Source of the DNA: Neostapfia colusana
Taxonomy: Eukaryota > Streptophyta > Magnoliopsida > Poales > Poaceae
Length of the DNA: 64,000 nucleotides
Direction of reading: 5' to 3'
Assembly: GCA_030760725.1 (NCBI GenBank)
Contig: JASWHV010000001.1
Location: 28,579,928-28,643,927 of the forward strand
Numbering within the stretch: the stretch's first letter is position 1; the number at the start of each line of letters is the position of its first letter. The notes below the pieces were generated by a model. The model had not been told where the DNA came from, did no database searches, and worked only from the letters and a program-made list of their open reading frames with translations. The translations under genes and the position numbers were made by a program. This document shows positions 43,771 to 52,739 of this stretch, piece by piece.

Positions 43771-44016
43771 ATGCCAGGGAAAAATCTAATTTACCTAAGC
43801 AACCTAGATAGTCAGAGCAAGGGAAACCTTGTCACCAAAGGAGAGACAGATCCGGTCACCTCAGTGAGCAAGCTTTGTGATAAGGGTCAAGGAACGTGTG
43901 TGACATCGGCAGTTACAGCAAAGGAACCAAATGCATTGCTTGACTCAGCAAAGCGGTTCCTAAGTGTCACAAATTCGTTTTCATTAAGTTCAAGAAGGTT
44001 TTGTTTAATTTGTTAA
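43771..44016 (+). CDS. Hypothetical protein, possibly last exon of a host gene
   Basis: An 81-codon frame with low-bias, coding-like composition (MPGKNLIYLSNLDSQ at the start, many Ser, Thr and Lys, ending RRFCLIC). No family recognised, no signal peptide or membrane segment. The stop falls at the edge of the RTE target duplication (44011-44027). If this region is an intron-containing host gene, the ATG shown may be internal. Low support. Confidence 0.25.
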   Translation: MPGKNLIYLSNLDSQSKGNLVTKGETDPVTSVSKLCDKGQGTCVTSAVTAKEPNALLDSAKRFLSVTNSFSLSSRRFCLIC

Positions 44017-44027
44017 ACTCTGAAACA
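44011..44027. repeat. Left target-site duplication of the RTE LINE
   Basis: TGTTAAACTCTGAAACA, identical to 47454-47470. The first four bases could instead be part of the (TTG)n tail at the right copy, so the TSD is 13-17 bp. Confidence 0.9.
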
Positions 44028-44180
44028 ACTCCGCCTATGTTGTAATAACATAGCCGGTCCCAAGCCCGGGTAAAGGAGGAGGGGTTGTGATAGGCTTGGC
44101 GAGCCAACAACAACACTTAGCCACTCATGGAAATGAAACCCAATAAAAATTCGTTGGGGCGTAACCCTCTTAGCGACGCG

Positions 44181-44370
44181 CCATATCGGAACCCGGGTAT
44201 GGTGTTAAGTGGGCAAGGGCCGGATCGCCACCGCCTTAGTGGCGCGCCATATCGGAACCCGGATATGGTGTTAAATGAGCAAGGGCAGGATCGCCACCAC
44301 CTTAGTGGCACGCTACATCATCGCTCGGATGTAGTGATAAGTGAGCAAGGGTCTTTGCATCTTACTTGAT
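44181..44370 (+). repeat. 66-bp tandem repeats in the RTE leader
   Basis: Units begin CCATATCGGAACCCGG at 44181 and 44247, and a diverged third unit at 44313. Each has GGCAAGGGC-like and ATCGCCACC...CTTAGTGG sections. They sit just before the coding region and could be promoter or translation signals of the element; this is inference. Confidence 0.85.
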
Positions 44371-44372
44371 GG

Positions 44373-45470
44373 GTGCAAAGCGTAAGGAAGCTAGCCGAGG
44401 AACATAGATTTCTGGTGGGTAGTTGGAATGTAGGATCCTTGACGGGAAAGCTACGTGAGTTAGTAGATGTTGCCATTAGGAGACGAGCAAATATCCTTTG
44501 TGTACAAGAGACTAGATGGGTGGGTCAAAAGGCGAGAGAAGTCGAGAATACCGGTTTCAAGCTTTGTTATTCTGGATCGGCTGGGACTAGAAATGGCGTA
44601 GGTGTTCTAATAGATAAGAGTCTTAAGGATGGAGTAGTGGATGTTCGAAGACGAGGGGATAGGATCATCTTAATCAAGATAGTAATTGGGGACATTGTCT
44701 TGAATGTCATTAGTGCTTATTCCCCACAAGTTGCGCTCAACATGAGTGCTAAGAGGCAATTTTGGGAGGACTTGGAGGATATGGTTAGTAGTGTACCGAT
44801 AACCGAGAAACTCCTCATAGGAGGAGATCTCAATGGTCATGTGGGTGCAACTAGCCTAGGATTTGAGGGAGTACATGGAGGCTTTGGATGCGGCGATAGA
44901 AATCAAGAGGGTAAGGACATCCTAGACTTTGTCGTAGCCTATGATCTGTTGGTAGCTAACACCCTCTTTAGGAAGAGGCAATCTCACCTAGTGACCTTTA
45001 GTAATGCCCAACACTCTAGCCAGATTGACTTTGTCCACACTAGGAGAAGGGATATACGGGGGTGTCTAGATTGTAAGGTGATCCCCGGGGAGTGTGTTGT
45101 GACACAACATAAGCTTGTGGTAGTTGACTTTCGCTTCCATACATGTTCTTTGTGGGACAAAGGTGTCAAAATCACAAGAACAAAATGGTGGAAGCTGAAA
45201 GGAGAATCACAAGAATCCTTTAAAAATAGGGTGATCACAGAAGGACCCTGGACAGAAAATGGAAATGCAGATAGTATGTGGGTGAAGATGGCAACTTGCA
45301 TTAGGAAGGTAGCTGGTGAGGTGTTCAGTGTGACAAAAGGAAGGAAACTTGTAGATAAAGACACTTGGTGGTGGAATGAGGATGTACAAAAAGCCATTAA
45401 GGAGAAGAAGGAGTGTTTCAAGAGTTGGCATAATGATAGAAGCGCAAGGAACATGCTTAAGTACAAATAG
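44373..45470 (+). pseudogene. RTE endonuclease region
   Basis: The frame has no ATG at its start (it opens at GTG 44373 after an upstream stop). Residues about 14-240 form an apurinic/apyrimidinic-type endonuclease: GSWNVGSLTGKL, VQETRW with the catalytic Glu, GGDLNGHVG with the catalytic Asp and Asn, and QIDFV near the end. The frame then enters the linker (WWNEDVQKAIKEKKECFKSW) and stops at TAG 45468. The active-site residues appear intact. Confidence 0.9.
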
Positions 45471-45494
45471 GCCAAGAAAAATGCAAGGCGGGTT

Positions 45495-47015
45495 GTGAGT
45501 AAGGCAAGAGGACAGGCCTATGATGAGTTATATGAGAGACTAGAGACAAAAGAAGGTGAAAAGGACATATACAAGATAGCAAAAATCAACGAGAGAAAGA
45601 TGAGGGATTTCAATCAAGTCAAATGCATCAAAGATGAGACTAACCGCATTCTACTGAAGGATGAAGAGATTAAGAATAGATGGCAGGATTACTTTAATGG
45701 GCTATTCAATGATGGGAATGGGAGCACTACAGTTGAGTTGGATGACTCCAACAGGCAGTTCGTGCGGAGGATACAAGAGTTTGAGGTTAAGGAGGCCTTA
45801 AAAAGGATGAAAGGAGGAAAAGCTCTCGGCCTTGATGATGTCCCTATTGAGGTGTGGATATGCCTTGGGGACGTGGCAATAGTATGGCTCACAAAGCTAT
45901 TCAACCACATTTTTCAGTCAAACAAGATGCCTGAAGAATGGAGGAAAAGTATATTAGTACCTATCTTCAAAAATAAAGGAGATAAATTATCGAGGGGTTA
46001 AGCTTATGAGTCATACGTGAAGCTTTGGGAGAGAGTGATTGAACACCGCCTGAGGAAAGTGACCAATGTCACTAAAAACTAGTTTGGTTTTATGCCTGGG
46101 AGGTCTACAATGGAGGCGATTTTCTTGCTTCGTCACCTTATGGAGAGATATAGGGAGCAGAAGAAGGACTTGCATATGGTGTTCATTGACTTGGAGAAGG
46201 CGTACGATAAGATACCAAGGTCAGTCATGTGGTGGGCATTAGAGAAACATAAAGTGCCAACAAAGTACATTACCCTTATCAAGGATATGTACAATAATGT
46301 TAGGACAAGTGTGCGCGTAAGTGATAGTGAGACTGATGCATTTCCTATCACGGTAGGCCTACATCAAGGATCAGCTTTGAGCCCATACATCTTTTCCTTG
46401 GTGATGGATGAGATGTCGAAGGATATACAAGGGGATATCCCTTGGTGCATGCTCTTTGCCGATGATGTAGTGCTGGTAGATGAAATTAGGGATGGTGTTG
46501 ATAAGAAATTAGAGTTATGTTGACAAACCTTAGAGTCCAAGAGGTTTAGACTTAGTAGGACCAAGACCGAGTATATGAGATGTGACTTTAGTGGTGTTGC
46601 TCGTGAAGAGGGAAATGTTAGTCTACAAGGACAAATAGTACCTAGAAGGGACTCTTTCCGATACTTAGGATCAATGTTACAAAGCAATGGCGATATTGAT
46701 GAGGATGTTTGCCACAGGATCAAGGTAGGGTGGATGAAATGGCGACAAGCCTCTGGAATCCTATGTGATAGGAAAGTCCCACAAAAGCTAAAAGGGAAGT
46801 TCTATAGGACGGTGATCAGACCCGCGATGCTCTATGAGGCGGAATGTTGGCCAACTAAACGACAACATGTCCAACAAATGAGTGTCGCAGAGATGCGCAT
46901 GCTACGGTGGATGTGCGGGCACACGAGAAGAGACCGAATAAGGAATGAGGCGATTCGTGATAAGGTAGGGGTGGCGCCGATTGAAGAGAAGTTAGTCCAA
47001 CATCGACTTAGGTAG
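45495..47015 (+). pseudogene. RTE reverse transcriptase region
   Basis: Three pieces. 45495-46001 holds the RT start (KALGLDDVPIEVWICLGD, MPEEWRKSILVPIFKNKGD) and is lost near 46000, where bases appear deleted. 46092-46523 has FIDLEKAYDKIPR, GLHQGSALSPY and the active site CMLFADDVV. 46575-47015 has GSMLQSNGDIDEDV and MRMLRWMCGHTRRD of the C-terminal region. The YADD-box equivalent FADD is intact. Stops at 46082 and 46521 and the frame change near 46000 make it inactive. Confidence 0.92.
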
Positions 47016-47220
47016 TTTGGACATATAGCGGAGTCCTCCAGAAGCACCGGTTAACAGTGAGATTTTAAAAGGTAGAGAAAATATTAGGAGGGGTAGAAGA
47101 CGACCAAGGCTGACCTAGGAGGAGGCGGTAAAACGAGATTTGAGAGATTGGAATGTATCCAGAGACTTAGCTCATGATAGGACCGCATGGAAAGTAGCAA
47201 TTCATGTGCCAGAACCTTAG

Positions 47221-47350
47221 TCTTATTTCTTTTTCTTTTCTTGTTTTCTTTTTTTTCTCTTCTTTTCTTTTTTTTCTTTTCCTTTTTTCCTTTTTTCTTT
47301 TTTTCTTTTTTTTTTCTTTTTCTTTTTTCCTTTTTCTTTTTTTTTATTTT
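47221..47350 (+). repeat. Pyrimidine tract in the RTE 3' end
   Basis: About 130 bp almost entirely T and C (TTTTCTTTTTTCC words). The RTE remnant at 22989-23197 has the complementary purine tract at the matching place, so it belongs to the element. Confidence 0.85.
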
Positions 47351-47470
47351 TATATCTCTTCCTCTCTTTTACTTCATTTATATTAGGTTTCATGTCTAGC
47401 CTACCCCAACATGCTTGGGATAAAGGCTTGGTTGTTGCTGTTGTTGTTGTTGTTGTTAAACTCTGAAACA

Positions 47471-47776
47471 TATCGCTCTTGAAATCCATAGAGACGACAA
47501 AAGTATTAAACAGAGATTTTCATATATTACTCATCTAAACGACTAATGTTACACGATGATCGTGCTTACAATATTAGAATACCATCATAGAACTAAGAAG
47601 ACCGACATCCTAATGAATCAACAGCTAAAGTTGCATTGACGACACCATCCATCTACTTCATAATACGGTGAAAGATCTGCACAAAGAACAAGAAAAAAAA
47701 TATTTATTAGATGGCAAGTAGAACACAAATTGGGACGGTTGTTCAAACAAGGTGCCCCACAGAAATTACCAGAAGA
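47471..47776. other. 3' flank of the lipid-transfer gene
   Basis: About 300 bp without a gene. On the minus strand it should contain the 3' UTR of the neighbouring gene; AATAAA-like signals (for example AATAAATATT near 47698-47710) are present but not decisive. Confidence 0.4.
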
Positions 47777-48377
47777 TCATGGAGACGATGTTGGTGAAAC
47801 GGAAGCGACGGAGGGCATTATTGGCGGAACCGTTAGTGCTGTTATGTACACAAACTCCATGTCAATCTCCATGCATACGTAATCTACGCAAGTAATAATA
47901 ATCGTTTACATATATGTGAAGCATCAGTAACTTACTGTTGCACGAGAAGATCGTCTGCAGCGGCAGCGTGGTGCCGCAAACGAGCGGAAGCACCATCATG
48001 CGGACCTGATCAATGGGCTTGGGCATGAAGCTGTTCATGTCGCCGTTCATGCCGTGGCAGAGGCAGATGGGAGCGTCCCTGATGACCGATTTCAAGCCGT
48101 CGCAGCATGTGCTCGCAGGTGTCAGCACGGTGAGGTTGGTGAGGTAGTCCATGCACGGCATCATGCCCAGCAATGGTGATAGGCACTCCGTCGGTTGTGC
48201 CGGCGGTGGCGGCGAGGGTGTGCCTCCCTGCAAAGCTGGCGCGGGGCGCGCTGCTCGTCCACCTTGGTCTGCGCAATCAGGCTTGAGAAGCTGGGGCCTC
48301 GCATCGGACGGCTGCAGGATCGCCGCCGCCACGGCGAAGGCGAGGAAGGACAGGGCGGCGAGCCTCGAGGACGCCAT
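47777..48377 (-). CDS. Lipid-transfer-protein-like, eight-cysteine motif, two exons
   Basis: Minus strand. Exon 1 is 48377-47936, the GT-AG intron is 47935-47839, exon 2 is 47838-47777; together 168 codons with the stop. Residues 1-26 are a signal peptide (hydrophobic LAALSFLAFAVAAAIL). A Pro-rich linker (TPSPPPPAQ) follows, then a full eight-cysteine motif: TEC, MMPC, TCC, CLC, LVCG and FSC. This is the AAI/LTSS domain of plant non-specific lipid-transfer-like proteins, secreted and often tied to cell-wall or cuticle lipids. The spliced tail is Pro/Ser-rich with VPPIMPS; I see no strong GPI-anchor segment. A minus-strand TATAAAT lies about 100 bp before the ATG. It is the only intact cellular gene in the window. 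The splice choice is inferred from consensus and frame. Confidence 0.85.
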
Positions 48378-48475
48378 CTTTCTCGTTGAAACGACGGGAG
48401 GTCTAGGATGCTAGCACTACTGTTGTATGGTTTCGTGGTTGATTTCTGTGGAGGACGACGGGTGGATGGCCCTGA

Positions 48476-48482
48476 ATTTATA
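48476..48482 (-). promoter_or_regulatory. TATA box of the lipid-transfer gene
   Basis: Minus-strand TATAAAT, 99-105 bp upstream of the ATG at 48377, inside CACTATAAATTCAGG. Spacing is normal for a plant promoter. Confidence 0.6.
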
Positions 48483-48801
48483 GTGGCCTTGGTGTCCAGG
48501 TAAGGATTTGGACACGCTGTAGTAAGCTCGTTGGACTTCAGTACTCTATCTGAAACTTTTGTTTCTGAATTCCATTTAGTCATCAGGAAGGTAAATAGTC
48601 CAAAAGAGTATGGAACGCGGTCTCTAGCTTTAGAGGCAAATGATACTACCCTTTCGCGGATAAATACGGGACCAATTCAGTTTTTTGTCTTTTGGTAATA
48701 GTATGATAAGACTCTGGAGTCCCGAGTTACGTGTGCAAAATTTAACTCGTGCTCCAATAAAACTCTAGAGTCCATTCAGTAGAATCTAAAGTTTGCTGCA
48801 T
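48483..48801. other. Upstream flank of the lipid-transfer gene
   Basis: About 320 bp up to the Harbinger-like element at 48805. No gene; presumably promoter DNA. Confidence 0.4.
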
Positions 48802-48804
48802 TAA

Positions 48805-50587
48805 GGGTAAGTTTGACATGACTACAAAGTCCAACTCCACTTCAGAGCTAAAAAAATTATGCCAAACACCTCAACTCCAAAATTGATAGAGCAGCCCAAC
48901 TCCACGGAGTTGAAGGAGCTACAATTCTTTTTTTCAGAGTACCTCGTTTCTTGCTCCAAAACTAGTCAATATGAAAGTAGTTGGGGGTATTTATCCGCAA
49001 TTGGCACTGGTTACAGAAAACGATTCGACCTTTTCTTTTTCCTCCACCCGGCTGGACCCCTCCCTCCGTGCGGTTGAACCCTAGGGGCGGCGCCTGCTCC
49101 CTTCCGCCTCCGACCAGCCTCGACGCCTAGAGCTCGTGTTGCCTTCGTCGAGACGCACCGGCCGACCGCTCGAATCTCATCCCAGCGCCACCCTCGACCA
49201 CCCCGCGCCTCGAGTTCTTCGAATCATTGATTTTGCCATGTGCGCGCAGGATTCACAGCAGGGCCGCCGCCCACCTTGCACCACCAGTGCCACCTGCCCG
49301 TACCTCGATCGCTTGTCGGCTTCCGCCGCACACACCAACGGCACAAACCTCACGCCGCGAGTTCATCTTCTGGAGCCGCTAGTTCCTCAACTCCACGCGC
49401 CTGATTGAAGGCGAGTGTTCAGACCATGTAAGAAGTAATAGTATTATTAATTCTTGTTGACCGAGGTTGAGAAAGGATAGTTGAACCCGGTTTAAAGTAG
49501 GCTGCTGCCCTCAAAATAAAAAAGACAAAGCTAGGCAACTTTGTAACTGTGCATAGTTCTTAATCTGTATTATTGACCTTTTTGTGGATTCCATGTCAAT
49601 TCCTTTATAAATTTGATGAACTGTGAAGGAGGCATTGAACACATTTAGGCCGATTATCAGAATGTAATATTTCTTCAAACCTTTTGAGGCAGCTTGTGCA
49701 TATTTAAGAAGCAGCAAGCTATTCCTGAAGCTGTTGGATGCAGTTCTGAAGACTGAGAACCTCATGAATGATGGAACAAATAGAGGAGAGGCAAGGGCCT
49801 TGAGACTTGACACTCTTCCGAAGCTTGCAGACATCAAATCATCAGATGGAAAAACAACCCTGCTCCATTTCGTTGTACAAGAGCTCATCCAAGTAGAAGA
49901 GAGCTAAGCTCCTCCGATGAGGACAACTCGTCGTCTTAGATTGACTAGGAACCTCCTTTTTCTAATGCATAGGGTAGTTGTTCAGATTACAGGCACTGAT
50001 TCTTGCACAGTTCAGGGGGTATAATCATCGTTAGAGCTCAGAAGGAAAACTTAACAGATGTTTATAAAAAACTTCAAGGATATGTATAGTTGTGGTTTCT
50101 TGATTCTGTGTTATCATATGTTAATTCTCTTCTGTAATCCTTGTGTTATTGATCCATATATATCACAGGAGTATGGTCATGTACTATACTATCACTTTAT
50201 TATTCATATATGATTAGAACTTGTGTTTGAATAAAAATTAGTTGCTCCCACATCATTATAGTTCAAGCAAGTGTTTCAATAAAAAATAGTTAAAAATAGG
50301 TACATACACTTTGTTATTGTTGCATGAGAAAATATTTTTTAACTAAATAATATAAATTTAAATCATTTTTTAAATAACACATACTTTATTATTCTCAAAA
50401 TATATACAATCAGCATAACAGGGGTAGGATGATATTACATCCTCAAAACTCTATTTACTAGAGCTGAGAATAATTATCTAGCCAAACATCACCTTCAACA
50501 GCTCTAGCTCTTCAGCAGAGTTGCTCCACCCTAGAATTTTAAAGAAGAGTTGCTCTGTCGTGGAGTGAAGCGATGCCAAACACGCCC
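48805..50587. mobile_element. PIF/Harbinger-like non-autonomous element with captured gene DNA
   Basis: 1783 bp. The ends are imperfect inverted repeats, GGGTAAGTTTGACATGACTA on the left and, reversed, GGGCGTGTTTGGCATCGCTT on the right, flanked by TAA on both sides (48802-48804 and 50588-50590), the 3-bp TWA duplication of PIF/Harbinger. Subterminal AACTCC/GAGCTA-type words recur on both sides. There is no transposase. Inside are a GC-rich segment (49020-49410) that looks like gene 5' DNA and a formin FH2 coding fragment (49670-49907), so it resembles a Pack-type element. The superfamily call rests on TSD length and TIR look only. Confidence 0.65.
49670..49907 (+). pseudogene. Formin FH2-domain fragment
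   Basis: The plus frame ending at TAA 49905-49907 reads FEAACAYLRSSKLFLKLLDA, then VLKTENLMNDGTNRGEARAL, then LDTLPKLADIKSSDGKTTLL and HFVVQEL. This is the knob/coiled-coil region of the formin homology 2 domain, which nucleates actin filaments (plant type I/II formins). About 75 of the usual ~400 FH2 residues remain. There is no start codon in context and the frame ends soon after VEES. It lies in a transposon-like unit, so it is a captured exon fragment rather than a gene. Confidence 0.85.
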
Positions 50588-50590
50588 TAA

Positions 50591-50903
50591 GATAAGACAG
50601 TTTTAGCTTAAAGACCTTACCATATTCCTGCATATTCAGGATCCCTGGTCCTTCTTCCGTGCCTCCTTAGCGGCGCGCGTGGTAACTCGGTCTCTGTTCT
50701 CTGTTGATCTTTGCGCTGGACGCCACGTTTTCGATTTGGTAATTTTGGCTCGAAGATACTCATGGTGTTAAGTGTGGAATTCGAATGCTGTGTGCAACTT
50801 TGACAGATGTATTAGCAACAGGAGAATAAGAGTCGTGTGCAGGAGCAGGAATGCGGTTTCTTGACCTGTGTGTGACCTTGCAGTAATTTTGGTGTTACTG
50901 ACG
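50591..50903. other. Flank before the acylphosphatase fragment
   Basis: No gene recognised. CCTTGCAG near 50877-50884 resembles a splice acceptor for the following exon. Confidence 0.35.
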
Positions 50904-50904
50904 A

Positions 50905-51070
50905 CGGCGCCGTGGATGGGTCCGCAACCGCCACTACGGCACCGTGGAGGCGCTCCTCTCCGGAGACCCCGCCATCGTCGATGAGATGGTTCCCCCCCCC
51001 CCCCCCCCCCCCCCCCCCCCGCCTCCCCGTGGGTCCCCTCGCGGCCGACGTCACCGCTGCCGCTCTGGCT
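50905..51070 (+). pseudogene. Acylphosphatase fragment broken by a C29 run
   Basis: From about 50910 one frame reads GWVRNRHYGTVEALLSGDPA and IVDEMV, the C-terminal half of the acylphosphatase fold (GWVRNxxDGTVEA...GDxxxVDxM), an enzyme that hydrolyses acyl phosphates. C29 (50992-51020) follows, then RLPVGPLAADVTA in a different frame, which fits the family's end. The N-terminal half with the catalytic loop and Arg (GRVQGVxxR-type) is not found. An acceptor-like CAG precedes the exon. The conserved Asp of the RRDG turn is Tyr here. Broken; not a functional gene. Confidence 0.75.
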
Positions 51071-51747
51071 CAAAATCTCTGCTTGCTTCTTGGTAAATGG
51101 TTGGGGATCGAATACTGCTAATCCTTGGCGAACGCATATGACGATGGTTCTGTGATGAATCCATGCTTGTATTAAACTAAAGCACCGATCGCGAATAATG
51201 ATCACGTGTTCCGTATTCGTGTCTAAGCTTGTGCTTTTTTGTGTGAAAATCAGAACTCTGAACATTTGTGTTGCCTCGCACTATGAAATACACGTTGTTT
51301 TCGATAGCTTTACCTGCTGTTAATTTTAATTTATGGTCTGTGCCAAGACCCGAGATTGATATTTTCAGGCCCCGCCAGTTGTGTACATGATTTCCCCAGA
51401 GAACCGATAAATCCCTCAGAGATTGCTTGACTGAATGATATCTGTTTGTCCCTGATGGTACATACAGATGCTGATATACATATAAGCATCAGCTTTACTA
51501 GAGGTTCAACATCTACCTTATCTGCTTTTCTAGCTAGACCTGTTTACCTGTACCTGCAGGCTGCTCAAACCTTTTTTTTTCTTGCAGCTCCCGTAGTGCC
51601 TGAGATAGTAGTTTCTGGCACTGGCAAATGTCCTGATCTTGCTGTCCAGACAGAAATGAAGGGATTGCTTGCCTGAACAATCACCTCTGTTTTTCCTTGC
51701 TACGCACCCAGAATTACAGAGGCTCACCTACATCGGTGCCTTGCTGC
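51071..51747. other. Intergenic sequence, no gene recognised
   Basis: About 680 bp, AT-moderate, with a 76-codon ORF (51446-51676) lacking any known motif. It should include the 3' UTR region of the NPF-like exon on the minus strand. Confidence 0.4.
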
Positions 51748-52675
51748 TCAAACCTTTTCTTGCAGCTCCACCAGTGACTTGCCGCAGCCTCCCCCGTCCT
51801 CTTTCTTGTGCAGCTGCACCGGCTTGAACGTGAAGCGCTTGGCGCATATCACGTAGTACACCAGGTTGAGCACCTGCAGCAGCGTGACGACCCAGTAGAA
51901 GTAGTCTAGCCTGCCGTGGTTGATGTTGTCCGGCAGCCAGTTGGAGCCGCCGGGCCCCGCGCTCCACCGGTGCACGGCGCCGACGAGCATCGTGCTCGCG
52001 TAGCTCCCCAGCGAGATGGACAGCCAGAAGAGCGCCGTCGCCGTGCTGCGCATGCTCTCGGGCGCCTGGTCGTACATGAACTCGAGATGCCCCACGGAGG
52101 TGAACGCCTCCGCCAACCCGTGCAGCGCGTACTGAGGCACCAGCCAGTACGCCGACAGCGGCGCGGTCCCGACGTCGGTGGTGCCCGCCGCCGCCGCGGC
52201 CTCCCGGCGGTGCCGCTCCACGAAGCCCGCCACGAGCGTGGCGGCCACGGATATGGTGAAGCCGACGCCCATGCGGTGGAGGTAGGAGATGCCGCGGTCC
52301 AGCCCCGTGTAGCGACGCGCCAGCGGGACGAGCGCGCGGTCGTAGGCGAAGAGCATGACCAGCATGGCGAGCAGCGTGAAGACGGTCATGGAGCCCGCGG
52401 GGATCTCGAAGGAGGAGCGGCCAGGCGCCAGGCGGCGGTCCATGGTGCTTGCCTGCTGCAGGGAGAAGGTGTGCTGGTTCGACGACGCCGTGATCACCAG
52501 GATGCCCGCCGCCCAGATGGGGCCCATGCGGATCACCGACTTGAGCTCCTCCACGCGGTGCACCGTGCTCAGGCGCCACGGGTTCGGGGCGGGCGCCGGC
52601 GAGGGCTTTCCGGAGGAGGGGTCCGTCGTCGTGACTAGGTCACCGTCGGTGACAACTGCCGCGCGGTCGAAGAAT
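51748..52675 (-). pseudogene. NRT1/PTR family (NPF3.1-like) transporter, last exon only
   Basis: Minus strand. The exon begins after an ATATGCAG acceptor at 52676-52677 with FFDRAAVVTDGD and runs open for about 309 codons to the stop at 51748. It carries the C-terminal half of an MFS/POT transporter: VEELKSVIRMGPIWAAGILV, RRYTGLDRGISYLHRMGVG, YWLVPQYALHGLAEAFTSVG, HLEFMYDQAPESMRSTATAL, then WLPDNINHGRLDYFYW and a last membrane helix. The order and wording are closest to NPF3.1-type proteins (nitrite/gibberellin transport in the family; substrate here unknown). The full protein is near 600 residues; the upstream exons with the ExxER motif are not in the window because LINE sequence follows. 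No internal stop, so decay may be recent. Confidence 0.85.
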
Positions 52676-52739
52676 CTGCATATTGCGGCGGTATCCAAGA
52701 AATGGAACAGGGGTCAGTCATGCTCAAAGATGAGATGCA

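Larger units (their letters stand above)
44028..47453 (+). mobile_element. Near full-length RTE-clade LINE with target duplication
   Basis: 3.4 kb. A 5' leader with 66-bp tandem repeats is followed by an endonuclease-RT protein in several frames, a long pyrimidine-rich 3' tract, and a TTGTTG microsatellite tail. Flanks are the TSD at 44011-44027 and 47454-47470. RTE elements characteristically have an apurinic-type endonuclease, no gag-like ORF, and a short-repeat rather than poly-A tail, as seen here. Coding lesions: a TAG at 45468-45470, a frame change near 45985-46015, a stop at 46082, a TGA at 46521 and one near 47015. It inserted into host DNA to the left of the lipid-transfer gene. Confidence 0.95.

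Noticed and set aside
51916..52638. 240-codon plus-strand ORF opposite the NPF exon
   Set aside because: Shadow of the GC-rich NPF exon; the minus frame has clear transporter motifs.
50600..52700. Helitron carrying acylphosphatase and NPF fragments
   Set aside because: No 5' TC start or 3' hairpin with CTRR end could be identified.
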